A model generated the notes under the pieces. It was not told the origin of the DNA and did not search any database. It worked only from the letters and a program-made list of their open reading frames with translations. Shown piece after piece: positions 49,994 to 61,800 of a stretch of DNA of 64,000 nt (position 1 is its first letter; each line of letters opens with the position of its first letter). This DNA is from Taxawa tesnikishii (nom. ined.) (Eukaryota > Ascomycota > Dothideomycetes > Dothideales), in the NCBI GenBank assembly GCA_030247885.1, contig JAPDRO010000001.1, positions 2,542,001-2,606,000 on the forward strand, in the 5' to 3' direction. A program made the position numbers and the translations under genes.

Positions 49994-50667
49994 GGTGCTC
50001 GTCAAGGACCCGTCACAGCCCGCGTGCTGGAGAAACCATGGAGGGCTTCAACCTCAGCAACCTGCGCTGGGCACCGGTTGAGTGTAGCGTTTGCAGACGC
50101 GATGGAAACGAGGCACCTGATGAGCATTTCTTTGCCTGCAGGCGGTGTGTCCTGAGGATATAGCGTAACGCTAGCGGAATTTGGAAAGCGCTGTGGCTGA
50201 GAGGCGCTTATGAGATATGACTTTACGGATCGTAATGCATATAGCGCATAGCATCATGTGCCAGCAAAGGCCGCCCTGTTGCGTATGTTACGCTCGAGAG
50301 TGCGGTTTTGATCATCACACCCATTACACAGTTCCTGCCCAGTGTCGGATCATGAACAGACATATAACGTGAGCCGGCAAATTTTAGCCGCCAGGCAACC
50401 CTCTGAGCCATCTTGTTCCGAGACTGGCAGACGGCGCGCTGTTACTCTGTGAGCTTGTCCGGACCCCCTTACCGCGCAGACTCGTTTGCATAGCGAGCAG
50501 TCCCTACTGCGAAGCGGCAAGGTTGCAACCCTCTAGCTTCGTGAATTGTCCCTTCCTCCTTCACCTTTTGCTCGTAAATCGATAACTCTGCAGCCAGAGC
50601 TTGTCAGAGTGGTTCTTTTTTGCCGCTCTTTCGCTTACTTCTCCCGAGGCGGCAATACTTCGAGTAC
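49994..50667. other. Convergent intergenic region
   Basis: 3' ends of the IST2-like and NSE1 genes. Nothing else seen. Confidence 0.45.
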
Positions 50668-51769
50668 TCATCCCTCATCCTCGTCCTCGTCCTGGTCCTG
50701 GTCTCGGTCCACCTCGTCGGCAGCGCCGTCCGTTTGAATAGTCGTGCGTCTTGATGCACCACCAGTGCTCCTTCGGCCACTGACATTTGCAGCCTTCTCA
50801 CCCACAGGGTGCTGATCGTCCCAGGGCGTCTTGCACACAGGACACGTTTCTGCGTTCTGCACACGGAAGACGTTTCTCGTGCAGAAGTTGTGCAAGCGGC
50901 AAGGACAGTCCATGTTCGCACATCGCTGGCCCTGGGAGTTTGTCAGTCGCAGTTTTCGGGAGGTTTAAAGAGCGGGGAAAACGTACCACAGTAACGATCT
51001 CTTTGCACGCCTGGCATAACTTGATCCGGTCCACTGTCTCCTCGTCCTCATCCTCCTCATCGTCGTCTCTAGGTTCGTTGTACGTCTCCAATAGCCAGCC
51101 CCGCAGTTCCATGAGCGCGCGAGGAGCCAGGCTGTAGAATCCTTTCCGGCTTCGCTCGAACCATCCCTGGTCCACCAGGCTATTCAGCATGCGCTCCGCT
51201 TGCGCCATCGTCAAGCCCTGGCCTGTACTACCCTGCGTAGCCTCCCTTCAACCGTCTCGGCTCGATTTCCTGCGGGTGCTCTGTGCAATTTCAAAGCTTG
51301 CATGGATGTGACGGCCATGATCTCCGCTCGCGGCTTGTTGTACGTTATGAAGATGGCGTCGAGCACGCGTTTCAAGAAGCTGATCTCGTCGGCGCTGTGT
51401 ATAGTGGCAAGCTGGGTGATGGCGTCTGAAGTCGTATTGACCAGGGCAAAGATCCTGGTCCGGTCATGTTGCGACAGTGTGCTCCGGATCTCGTAGTCGA
51501 AAGGTGAGATGGCGTTGTTGCAGGTCGAGACGTACTGATTGAAGTCGACTTCGGTGATGTCGTTTGGCAGCGTTGGGCGTTCAGGCGCTGCACGGTGGAG
51601 TAGTAAGCAGGAGGATGCCTTACGTGGACGACGCGACACACGTACAGTCTGCGGTCAGAACGGCAGCTAAGACCGGCTTGGCTTGCTCGAAAGTGAGAGT
51701 TGAGCGAGCGATAAAGGCTTGGAGGAAAGCGCGATGTGTGTTGTCAGTCGTGTAGCCTTCGTCGTCCAT
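50668..51769 (-). CDS. NSE1: SMC5-SMC6 complex subunit NSE1 (RING-type)
   Basis: Ubiquitin-ligase-like subunit of the SMC5/6 genome-stability complex, partnering NSE3/NSE4. Exons 51769-51646, 51587-50987 and 50931-50668 give 329 residues. The start MDDEGYTTDNTHRAFLQAF is typical. The winged-helix part contains FDYEIRSTLSQ and MAQAERMLNSLVDQGWFERS. The C-terminal variant RING reads CQACKEIV, then across intron 2 GQRCANMDCPCRLHNFC and ETCPVCKTPW, with all zinc ligands in place. An acidic low-complexity tail (EVDRDQDQDEDEDEG) ends it. The frame slips once at the C run 51244-51246; one extra base gives EATQGSTGQGLTMAQAE. ACGCGT lies 81-86 bp upstream of the ATG. Confidence 0.9.
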
Positions 51770-52293
51770 TCTTGAGAGAAACGTCGCGAGTTGTTTGAAA
51801 AATGGGTGTACTTTTCTCTATAGGTTAAGTCGATGGGTCAAAGGTGGAAGACGCGTTCCGACGCGATTGCGGTCCGAGCGAAAGGCAATCAAACGTCCGC
51901 TTTGAGACGGTGCGTGCGGGGGCGACCGGGTCCCCCATGTATGCATGACATTGACGGCATGAGCAGCAGGGGCAAAGAAGTACCCGAATTTCTCACTCTG
52001 GGACCAGAAAAGTTTCTCCGTTCCCTGTCCTCATCTCATGTGAAGAGGGACCTGCAGGTACCAGAATGGCATCCATTTCTTCCTTCCGGATCCTTGCTCC
52101 AGCGCGGTAGCCTAGCCAATACCCTGATAAATACATACGAGTCAGCTGCCATTCCCCGTCCTTGTGTTGCCATCGCTCACTTGCTGTCACTGCGCCCCGA
52201 GGCCACGCCTCTCCCGGGCCGTCTGGCAAGTCGCACGAGCACGAGGAAACGCCCTTGTCGCATTTGATTCCGGTCTCTGGCGATTGCTTCAAC
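51770..52293. promoter_or_regulatory. Divergent promoter of NSE1 and Rab gene with MCB-like boxes
   Basis: ACGCGT at 51850-51855 and ACGCGA at 51860-51865 lie 81-96 bp upstream of the NSE1 start. They match or resemble the MBF-binding box of G1/S genes. The rest, toward the Rab ATG at 52294, shows no clear element. Function is inferred. Confidence 0.5.
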
Positions 52294-53250
52294 ATGTCCA
52301 CATCTCTTGAGGCCAAGATCGTGGTGCTCGGCTCTCAGAACGTCGGCAAGACTTCACTGGTGCATCGTTTCGTCAACCACAAGTTTCTGCCACCTAGCAC
52401 GCCGTCAACGGTCGGCGCATCTTTCCTTACAACGCGCGTGCACGATGCCGAGTCTGACATAACCATCCGGATGCAGATCTGGGACACTGCTGGCCAGGAA
52501 CGGTTCCGGAGTATAAGCAAACTATACTACAGAGGAGCGCACGCTGCCGTGCTATGCTACGATATCACAAGCAAACGCAGCTTCGAAGAGATGGGTGTCT
52601 GGCTAAAGGAACTGAGGGACAAAGGCAGCGATCCTGACGGAGAAGACACTATAATACATATTGTCGGCACCAAGAGCGATGTTGTCGCGGAAGACCCTTC
52701 CAAGCGTGAGGTCCCATTCGAGCGCTGCATAGGCTATGTTGCCGAACAGCTGTACCCGGATCAAATACAGCCTTCGACAAACACCCGACCGCCTTCCACT
52801 TTCCACAACTCGCCGCCCTCGTCGCATGGTCACCTTGGTCATGGAGGCACAGGAGGAATAGCCAGTCCCCACAGCAACCGATCGTCTGGCTTTTGGGGTC
52901 AAGAACAGATATGGGACTGCTGTCATGAGATCAGCGCCAAAGATGGGGAAGGTATCGAGGAAGTTTTCCGGGTCATCACGCGTAAACTGGTGGAGCAGCA
53001 TCAGCGGCGGCTGGACCGTCAACGAGGCATCGAGGCCACCATGGGACGAACGCCTGGCGTTGTGACGGGCGGAGATTATTTCGACCTTCCTCGAGGCGGC
53101 GCGGGTAGCTTCAGGCTTGGTCATGGAGACAAGAGGAGGAGTTGGCTAAACTTCCCGCCGCTTACACCCGGTGCTGTCAGTAACTATACCGATGAAGTGG
53201 GAGAGCATGTGGAAGGCTCGAAAGGACGAAGAGGTGGCAGATGCTGCTAA
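52294..53250 (+). CDS. Rab-family small GTPase with internal insertion
   Basis: Membrane-traffic GTPase, single exon, 318 residues, against about 200 for ordinary Rabs. The nucleotide motifs are LGSQNVGKTS (P-loop), TVGASF (switch I Thr), WDTAGQERFRS (switch II), GTKSD where most Rabs have NKxD, and EISAKDG (SAK). Between GTKSD and SAK there is an insertion of about 45 residues rich in Ser, His, Gly and Pro. A 60-residue linker leads to a C-terminal GGRCC double-Cys geranylgeranylation site. The start at MSTSLEAKIVVLG fits the family; the upstream in-frame ATG at 52162 does not. Next to YIP1, whose proteins bind prenylated Rabs. Subfamily not assigned. Confidence 0.9.
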   Translation: MSTSLEAKIVVLGSQNVGKTSLVHRFVNHKFLPPSTPSTVGASFLTTRVHDAESDITIRMQIWDTAGQERFRSISKLYYRGAHAAVLCYDITSKRSFEEMGVWLKELRDKGSDPDGEDTIIHIVGTKSDVVAEDPSKREVPFERCIGYVAEQLYPDQIQPSTNTRPPSTFHNSPPSSHGHLGHGGTGGIASPHSNRSSGFWGQEQIWDCCHEISAKDGEGIEEVFRVITRKLVEQHQRRLDRQRGIEATMGRTPGVVTGGDYFDLPRGGAGSFRLGHGDKRRSWLNFPPLTPGAVSNYTDEVGEHVEGSKGRRGGRCC

Positions 53251-53781
53251 TGTGATTGTATTAGTTGTGAGAGCGTTCATGGTATGGCGTTGGGTGGCGT
53301 TCTTGCGGAAGATTTATGGACAATGCTCCACAAGGTTTTGTAGTATGTGGGCATTCGGAGTACGGCATGGATAATGGCATACAGTCGGATTTTGGGAAGC
53401 GGTCTTGCATAATTGTATCGTCTTTTCGGTGGAGATTCTCAGACGACAGCAGTCACAGTTCTTGTACGAAGAGCCTCATCCTGTTCGAGTCAGTGAACCC
53501 GCAGATAATTGAATGAGGAGGGGAATCAGAGAAGAATACCAAGCTTGTAGCGAGTATGAAATGAATGCCAAGCACGTGAATCTCCGCGCAGCCAGCAACA
53601 GCAACGTTTCCGGTGTCGAAAAGACGGAGCTTATTGTTGCAGCCTGCAACACTCAGAGCCCAACGACCAACCCCTTCAACAATTGCTCAGCGCAATTCGA
53701 GAGAACACGACTCTCTCTCCAGCCTCTATACGGCTTGAACGATTTCCAGTCTCGGCGTCCGCGCTCGTATAACAGGTCGCC
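53251..53781. other. Intergenic region
   Basis: Rab 3' UTR and YIP1 promoter. No specific element recognised. Confidence 0.5.
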
Positions 53782-54804
53782 ATGGCCTCTTACTACGGTC
53801 AACCCCAGCAGCAGTCATATGGCGCTCCTCAAAACCTCCAGTTCTATCAATCGTCGTATTCATCACAGCCGGTCTCCGGTCACACAACACCTTTCCAAGC
53901 TTATAGCGGTGGTGCACAATCCGCGGCTTATGGCAGTTCAAGCTACGGTGCTGGGTTCGGAGGACAACCTGGTGTATCCGGTCGCATGGGAGAGCAGGGA
54001 GGATTGAGAACCGGCTGGCTGGCAGCATTCGGCACGGAAGGTTACGAGGGAGAACCGCCCCTCCTGGAAGAGCTTGGAGTCAATTTTGGGCATATCAAGA
54101 TGAAGGTGCGGTGAACGATGTGCAAAACGAGACTGCTATGCTTTCAACTCTTTGTTCGCAAGCTGACGCTACTGTGCAATATAGACTCTTACGGTCCTGA
54201 ATCCTTTGGCAAGGATAGACCAGCATATCATGGATGACTCGGACCTAGCTGGTCCAATCCTGTTCTGCTTTCTGTTCGGCCTCTTCTTGAAGCTGGTAAG
54301 TCGAGACTGCTTCTTATGTCTTCAATGTTCGGCCGTCCGTTGACGCATCCGTAGAGCGGCAAGGCACAATACGGCTACGTCTACGGTCTTTCCGTAATGG
54401 GAAGCATCGCCCTCCACACCGTCCTTTCGCTCATGTCGCCACCCCTATCGTCGGCCGAATCATCCGGTCCACAGGATCCGCATCAAGGTTCTTCGCACTT
54501 CTCCTCGACACTGACTATATGGCGCTCGTCCTCCGTTCTGGGCTACTGTCTTCTTCCTCTCGTCCTGGTCTCTCTTTCGGGCGTGACTCTGCCGCTTGAC
54601 ACCACCATCGGGCTGGCGGTGACGAGCATGGCCATCGCCTGGTGCACCTACAGCAGTAGCGCTATGTTCTGTGCTGTGGGCAGGATGACTGAGATGAGAG
54701 GTCTCGTTGCTTACCCGCTCGCGCTGTTCTACTGCGGTTTCGGCATCATGGCGATCTTCTCTAGCAAAGGTTCGGGTACCTTGGCTGGCAAGGTTGGCGC
54801 ATGA
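53782..54804 (+). CDS. YIP1: YIP1-family Golgi/ER membrane protein
   Basis: Multi-pass protein needed for COPII vesicle formation and Rab membrane recruitment. Exons 53782-54105, 54185-54295 and 54355-54804 give 294 residues with clean GT-AG introns. The N-terminal 90 residues are Gln/Ser/Tyr/Gly-rich and cytosolic (MASYYGQPQQQSYGAPQ). The family block [24 protein letters not shown] follows, with intron 1 inside it. Hydrophobic segments are GPILFCFLFGLFLKL, YGYVYGLSVMGSIALHTVLS, SVLGYCLLPLVLVSLSG, GLAVTSMAIAWCTYSSS and LVAYPLALFYCGFGIMAIFS, fitting the five-span Yip1 topology. No frame damage. Confidence 0.93.
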
Positions 54805-55747
54805 AGGCGTCCAACAGTCAAGGGATCGTCAATGGCCCTAAAACTCTTCCAGCAGCCCTCGGGGATTGGACAATCCGCATAGCGAAGCATATATCACGAC
54901 AACGATGACGAAGTTATGAGCAGACACAAGCACCCGTGTTTCGAACATGTTCGAGCAAGATGTCTGAAAGGCACATCGCCAGGGTTTGCAGCGTTGAACT
55001 GGGTTGCTGGGTCGAACGTGCAATGGGAGCGATCGTGGAGAGGAACTGTCTGTTGCCGCTTACAACCAGGAGAAATGACCGCATGGGAGTGTAGAGAGGA
55101 GGGAGAGGTAGGAAGAGAACCAGACTTGGTTGTCTTTCTCTTCTTGGTACCCATAGTCGAGGCGGATGGATGCCGTCAGAGCAGTAGTATGAACAAACAA
55201 CTCGGACGAATTACCAATTGCAGACCCACCCCGGTTGCTGTGCACTCGTCTAAATAGCCACAAGGACAATCTGGTCTCACCGACTCCGTTTCACATTGTC
55301 GGTTGTGTTCATTTTGCCGGGTTCGGATAGGTCGGCTCTCGCCAAGGGAAGACGTTTGCCACAGTGACATACCTCAGCCGACCTGTGAAAATCAAGCAGC
55401 GACACAATCGGTAGCACCTCATCGTTTGATATCTAAGCTATCTAGATAATTCGGATGAGATTGGCATGGCTAAGTACTGTGATTCACTCCCGCATCTCCG
55501 ACTGCACGCTCTCCAAGCCGTGTAACTGCCCGAAAGAGAAAGTATAACAGAAAACGTCAAAAAGCACACAATTCCCTGAAAACCTTATCAGAGCCTGGAT
55601 CTAGATCTTCTTTTACATGCACTCTCTACGTTCTGTTACCCAGAGGGTTTCTTCTCGTACATTGATACATCACTCCCCGTGTGTTGGTCTGAGACATCAT
55701 CGAACCCCTGGATCTCCACAATTCCCGCAAAGAAATCGTATAGCACA
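54805..55747. other. Intergenic region upstream of ArsH
   Basis: A 943-bp stretch with YIP1 3' UTR and ArsH promoter. Frames are short and without motifs. Confidence 0.5.
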
Positions 55748-56792
55748 ATGACGCAGGCCAACGGCGATTTGAACAACACGAGCGCAGCGCGGCAAACAGT
55801 GGAATTGGATGTCGATCCGTCATATGCTGGACGCACGCTTTCTATACCAGCCTCGGAGGACGACGCGGAAACAAGGAAGTCTTACCGGCCGTTCCTCCTC
55901 GATGAGGATGTCACCAAGGATGACTGGATCGCCAAATTGGAGCTCAGCACAGCGCTGAAGATGGCGGAGGAAGAGCTCAAGAGATCTGGCGGCGACAGGT
56001 TGAAAGTCTTGGTGCTGTACGGCAGCTTGCGTAACCGGTCATACTCGCGCTTGCTGGCGTACGAAGCGTCGAGGATACTGTTCCGGCTCGGCTGTGACGT
56101 CCGTGTTTTCGACCCGAGTGGATTGCCAATGAAAGACGATGTCCAGCACGACCACTCCAAGGTACAGGAGCTGCGGTCACTGAGTCGATGGAGCGATGGT
56201 CATATCTGGATCTGTCCGGAGCAGCACGGCAATCTGGTAACGTCTCGATTTTTCTTTCCCCTGTCAACTCCCACAACACGTCCCGGAAAAACTAACAATG
56301 TCCATCCACTCAGACAGGCGTTTTCAAAACGCAAATCGACTGGATCCCCTCAGCACGGGCAGCGTGCGCCCAACCCAAGGCCGCACCCTCGCCATCGCAC
56401 AGGTCTCCGGCGGTTCGCAATCGTTCAACACCGTCAACTCGCTCCGCGTCCTCGGGCGCTGGATGCGCATGTTCGCGATCCCCAACCAGAGCTCGATCCC
56501 CAAGGCGTACACGCAGTTCACGGAGCCTGATGCGCCCGAGGGCGGCAGCCGCCTCATGCCGAGTGGCAACCGGGAAAGGCTGGTCGATTGCATGGAGGAG
56601 TTTGTCAAGTACACGATCGTCATGCGGCCGCATTTCGACCTCTTTGGCGATCGGTATAGCGAGAGGAGGGAGCGGGAGGAGAAGGATCGGAAGAAGGTTG
56701 AAGAGGGCAGGAAAGTGGCGGGGCCGGAGGGCGATGCGAAGACGATGAATGGGCCTAATGTGGTCAATGGGATTGATGTCCAGGGGATCTGA
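55748..56792 (+). CDS. arsH: ArsH-type NADPH-dependent FMN reductase
   Basis: Flavodoxin-like oxidoreductase; ArsH proteins oxidise or detoxify organoarsenicals and reduce quinones. Exons 55748-56236 and 56314-56792 give about 322 residues. Visible blocks: [20 protein letters not shown] (FMN phosphate loop GSLRxxSYS), [20 protein letters not shown] and [20 protein letters not shown] across the intron and a frame slip, [20 protein letters not shown], and [20 protein letters not shown]. These are characteristic of ArsH. One base is missing in the C run at 56346-56349. There is no arsenic efflux or reductase gene nearby, so it stands alone here. The Lys/Glu-rich tail beyond residue 290 is poorly conserved. 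Confidence 0.9.
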
Positions 56793-57039
56793 GTGCCTGC
56801 TGAGCTGGGACCCGTGCAGGGACCTGAGCAGCTGGCGGCCTCTTCGAAACGTTGGTTGTGGGCATGCGTCAACCAAAGCATTCATAGACTAGTGCTTGTC
56901 GTAACAATAGACACACCCGAACAAAGAGTAGAATACCCTTAGTCTTGCTGCATCTGGAAAGGCTCAACTGGATTTGGGGAACCGACAGGACTGGATTTTA
57001 GCGGCATGGATTGAACAGGAAGCCAGATCTTATTCACTA

Positions 57040-57540
57040 CTAATCCCTTCTCCGTCGCGCTATAAAAGATCGCGCCTGCTCCTCGCTGATGGCTGAACAT
57101 ATCAACACTGGCTGTCGTAAAAGGAACTCCATATCCAGCATCGACCCGCCAAAAAATGCTACGTCTTGCCCGTACGGATGGATGATCTCCTCCATTGCTT
57201 TCAGCTCAGCCGCCTCCCATCCCCCGCTTCTGCCAGTGAAACCCGAGGGCTTAGGCAGGATCAACATGCCGGAATTCCACACTCGTACTCATGCGAGTGC
57301 CAGAACTTCTGCTCTTCGGTGGAGAAGAAGCTGTCGCACACCGACCTTGGGAACCGTATACTCGAACGCCGATGAGCTTGGGCATCCTGCTCGTGCGAGT
57401 CGTAGACGAGGGCACCAACCCAAAGGGTCTGCAAAGGTCTCGGCTATGCCAGCCATGCCAGCCATGCCAGCCATGGTTGACAGAGACGTGAGCGATCTCT
57501 TTCCGAACATGGACGTTGATGGTTCGCTGCCTCGACGGAA
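57040..57540 (-). pseudogene. Decayed DUF1264-like gene (tentative)
   Basis: The leftmost frame reads WNSGMLILPKPSGFTGRSGG then WEAAELKAMEEIIHPYGQDV before a stop at 57040. Upstream, spread over other frames, are AKLIGVEYT-like and EEQKFWHSHEYE words. Their order (LIGVEY, then FWHSHEYE, then SGMLILP, then AAELKAMEE) fits DUF1264/oil-body-associated-like proteins. Joining them needs about four single-base changes within 150 bp, including apparent extra bases, unlike the lone run-length losses elsewhere. The expected N-terminal His-rich core is not seen. I think it is a remnant, but family and limits are uncertain. Confidence 0.4.
57446..57475. repeat. 9-bp tandem repeat, about 3.3 copies
   Basis: Head-to-tail copies of ATGCCAGCC (encoding Met-Ala-Gly in one minus frame) beside the DUF1264-like remnant. 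Confidence 0.85.
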
Positions 57541-58843
57541 CGTGTGGTAGCTTGTTTCTCGCCTCATCGGGCGTAGAATGTGTACGCCGTCCGTAAGGAA
57601 TTCGTGGATGTTTCTTGAAAAGGCTTGGAGTCCTACGTGCGCCATCGGTCTCAACGAGCTCGTAAGGCGGATGTTGCATGCAGTGCTGACATTGCATTGT
57701 GTATCAACCTGCCACATAGGCTGATACATATGTAGTACACGAAACTAATGCGTGATAGACCTACCCCGATAGGGAAGTTGGCGCGGGGCTAGATCTGCCG
57801 GGTTACTCGTTCGTGCGCGAGTATTGCGTGTCAATCTCGTGTTGCTACGTTGCTACATTGTGCTGCATGGCTGCTACGTTCATGTAATGCCAGCTCTGGT
57901 TGCAGAGTACAACTGACCGGATAGGCCATGCTGTTGAGTGCTGCTTGTGAGGTCTGCTTCTACAATGTCAAGTGAACCAAGAGGCCAAGTGTGCTGTGGC
58001 GTATCATTACCTGTCCTTGTTCAGGCTTCAGACTGTCAGCATGCTCGTCGATATACATGTGACCTGCGAGAGCCCGAATGTGGTCTGGGAAGGACGGTTC
58101 GGTACATAGTCGCCCAAGCGCTTTTCGTCTTTAATAGCCGTGCACTGAACCTCGTGTTAGTACAAGGTCGGCTTCGGTTTCATATCAAACCTCGTATTGA
58201 GGCCTCTCCACCGTCTGAACGCTCATCGGATTAGCCACACGTCGAAAACGAGACTTAGAAGCCCTTCTAGAGCGCACAAGAACAATCGGTGCCATGCTAA
58301 ACCAGCCGGGATACTGAGTGGCACCCAAGCGCGCGGCAGCCAGATGTTTCGAGGCCGAGATGACTTCGGCGATGACTTCGGTGATCTGCAATGGAGGGGC
58401 CTCGAGCAGAACCTGTGATCTGACCATGAGGCGGGCCAGATCAGTTACGCCTGCAAGCTATTCCCTAATCGTGTTCACAATCACACAAACCAAGGCACAG
58501 AGCAGCAAAAGCTTCATCTTTTGGCGCATTGCATCATATTCGTGTGCAAAGGAAACCCCAGGTCCGTAGACCCAGCGGAGAGGAGAGGATATATCGCAAA
58601 AAGGAAAAATGGTATCTTACAAGAGACAGCATTCCCCAAAACCGATAATAAACGCCGTCGCTTTCCTGCTCGTTGCCGCGTGATTTTCCCTTGCGAACAC
58701 CTGCCTGCCAGTCCTGCAAGAAACGCCCCTTGCCCCCAACTACCCGTGTGTATAACCCCGCCATTATTCCCATGGGCCCTTCTCCCCTTCCAACAACCAA
58801 AAGAAAAGGCAACAATGTTTTGTTTTTGGAGATCAGGAAACGA
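57541..58843. other. Intergenic region
   Basis: No supported gene. Right edge is the 3' UTR of the PPR gene. Confidence 0.45.
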
Positions 58844-61800
58844 TTATGAGCGTCCGCCACCGACCAGCTCGGCAATCTTGCCCGCCACCGCGCTCGGGTA
58901 ACCCCTGCCAAGGGCCTCACGAACGACGGCCCTGGCGCTCTCACGGTCCTCGACGGCGAGGTACGCGCGCACCATGGCCTCGTACGTGCTGGGTTCCCGA
59001 TGCTGGAAGCCGACCTGCTCAAACGCTTCTCTCGCCTTAACGACGTCCCTCTCGAGTGTCCAGCCATGGATCAGCGCGTTGGCGATGTACGGCGTCATCT
59101 CGATCCTTCTGGCACGCATGTCCGCGAGCAGAGGCTCGGAGTCCTTGATGGCGTGGTTCGCGACCAAAGACTCGAAGAGTGCTTGGTACAGACAGGGCTG
59201 GAGACGGACCTTGTTTTCCGCGACAAGAGAATCGAAGAGTGCGCTTGCGCCGGCCATGTCGTGCTGTACGCATCCCTTGGCGTGGACTAGGGAGGCGTAG
59301 TGCACAGCCTCGGGTTGCTCGCCAGCCGCGCGCATGCTCTCGAGAACGGCTTCGGCTGCGGGCATGTTGACGGGCTCGAGGGTGGCGTGCGTATCGATCA
59401 GGAGTTTGTAGGTGTGCATGGTTGGAGCAATGCCTTTGGCGCGCATGCGTTCGTAGTAGGCCAGTACCTTGCTGCGGTCGCGCTTGGTATTGAGGAAGTA
59501 CTGCATCAAGCTGTGGTATGGTGCTGGGCGCGGTTTGTAGTTCGAGCAAGATTCCATCTCCTCAAAGATTTCTTCGGCAAACTTCTCATCGCTGACGCGG
59601 CAGAGTGCGTTCACAATCGTGCCGTAGGTGACGGATGTGGGCCGGATGCCGAGATTCCGCATCTCGGCAAAGTAGAAGAGACAGTCGTCGATGCGACGAG
59701 CCTTGCCTAGCTTGCCAATGAGAGCGTTGTACAGGAAAGATGATGGTTCGACACCTTCTGCCTTGGCGCGCAAGAAAATCTTCACGGCTTCGCTGGCCTC
59801 GTCGAATGTCTTGGTGTTCTCCTTGAGCGTAGTGATGTACAAGCCGTAAGTGTTCGCGGTCGGTGCCGCACCCATGTCGAGCAGATCTTGGTGATACTTA
59901 GCTGCAAGATCGCGACGACCTACCATGAGGCAGGCAGCGACCATAGAATCCAAGATCGAAACCCAGCCGAAACGAACCACGCGGTACTGTGGCACGTAGG
60001 GTACATCCTGCTTCGCCATTTCGAGGATATCATGGGCGAGGTCAAGCTGGTTCTCCCTAGCAGCGGCTGCAATGAGCTTGGCGTAAGTGAAGAAACGAGG
60101 ATGACGACCAGCGCGGCGAATGTTGCGGAACTTAGTCAAAGCTTCGTTCAGGTGGTTGGCTGATCGGCCTTGCGGTTTCTCCAGCATATCGGTGATGGCC
60201 ACGGAGCCCTTGTTGTCTGTGCGAGCGGCATACGGGTCGAAAGAGTCATCAAACGGAGCCTGCACCGGCATCATAGGTGGCTGTGGGAAAGTCGGAATCG
60301 GCGCCGGGTATGCTACAGGAGCGAATGTAGGCGCCACAGGGTAACGGTAGCTGTTCCATAGCCGGCTCAGGTCACTACGGTCAAGGTTGATAAGCGTCTT
60401 CTCGATGAGGTTCTCAGTCGAAACGTCCGGCAGGATGGAACGGGTTACAATGGCCTCGAGCAAGCAGGCAAAACGTGCGGGACCAGCAACATCAGCAGCA
60501 GATTCGTCCAGAATCATCTGCGCTTGCACCTTGGTAAGGAAATCCAAGTCGGCTGAAAGCATCTGTTGAATGTGCTCTGCACCAATGTTGGCTACCAAGT
60601 GCTCAGCGATGGGCGAGACCAGAGCACCGTTGTCAACCATCATCCGGAGAAGCTCAATGCTGGCCTCGGTTGGGACAGCCCTCGAATTGCGGACGGCGAA
60701 GCGCCCAAGAATCTCAATAGCTTCGTCAATCCGCTCTAGAAGTTCGTTCCTGGCAGGCGAAGCCTTGTTCTCGGCGTCTCTGACCTTGGTAAACATACGT
60801 CTGCATTGCCAGAGGCCGCGAGATGCCTGGCCTACGCCAATGAGGGCAATTGCTCGCATAGTGGAGGGTTCGATGAACGATGCTGTTGCTGGTGCTGATT
60901 CAAGGATGCGCCAGAAAGGCTCAGCCGCTTCCACGTTCGCGTTACGCACGTGCATTGCAAGCATGGCCATCGCAGACTGTGCCAGACTGGCTTGCTTTGC
61001 AACGAGCGCATCGAAAGTCTTTTCACTTACGGCGAGCTGGTCCTTGTCTGCAGCCTTGATACAGACGCTGTTCATGGCGGCGGCGAATGCGGAATCCGAA
61101 AGCTGGACCGAGAGTTGCGAAATCGTGTGGAAGTTGCCGGAATCCAGCGAAAGGGGTAGGAAGGCATTCACGATCGCACTTTCACGCGTTGCTTGACGCG
61201 AGGACTCGCTGGGCTGCTCGGATTCGATCTGGTCAAGGAACTTCCGGCCACCTTCCGCTCGTCCACAGGCACCGTACGCCTTGATGACCGCTGAATAAAC
61301 GACATTGTCGATGCGGGCCATGTCGTGGAGTCCAGCATCATTGGCAATCGCCAATTCTCTGTACTCGTCGTAGGTTTCGACGACGTTGCGCAAATCTCCG
61401 ACTGCTGCGAAAGCGGCGATCATGGCAGGGAAGATGCTGGCTTGAGGTACCAAATTCCGGGCCTCCATCTGCTCATACAAGCGAAGCATGTCGGCGATGC
61501 GGCCATCACGCGCACAGGCCATGATCAGCACAGCATAAGACTGGCTGCTCAGAGCAACAGATGTGGATGCGACGTTGAAGACCTTGAGAGCGATCGTCAA
61601 TGACTGGTCTTCCGAGAGGATGGCATACTCAAGTTCGTCAGACTTGAACATGAGCTTGCCCTCCGCCTCGAGTCCTCCATAGCGTACACGCCTCGCATCC
61701 AGATCCTTCTTAGAGAGGTAAACGTCCAGCGCCCGGACGCCCAAGACGTTGATCAAGGCAGCATATGTCTCTGCATCCGGCTGGACCTTACGACGCAGCA

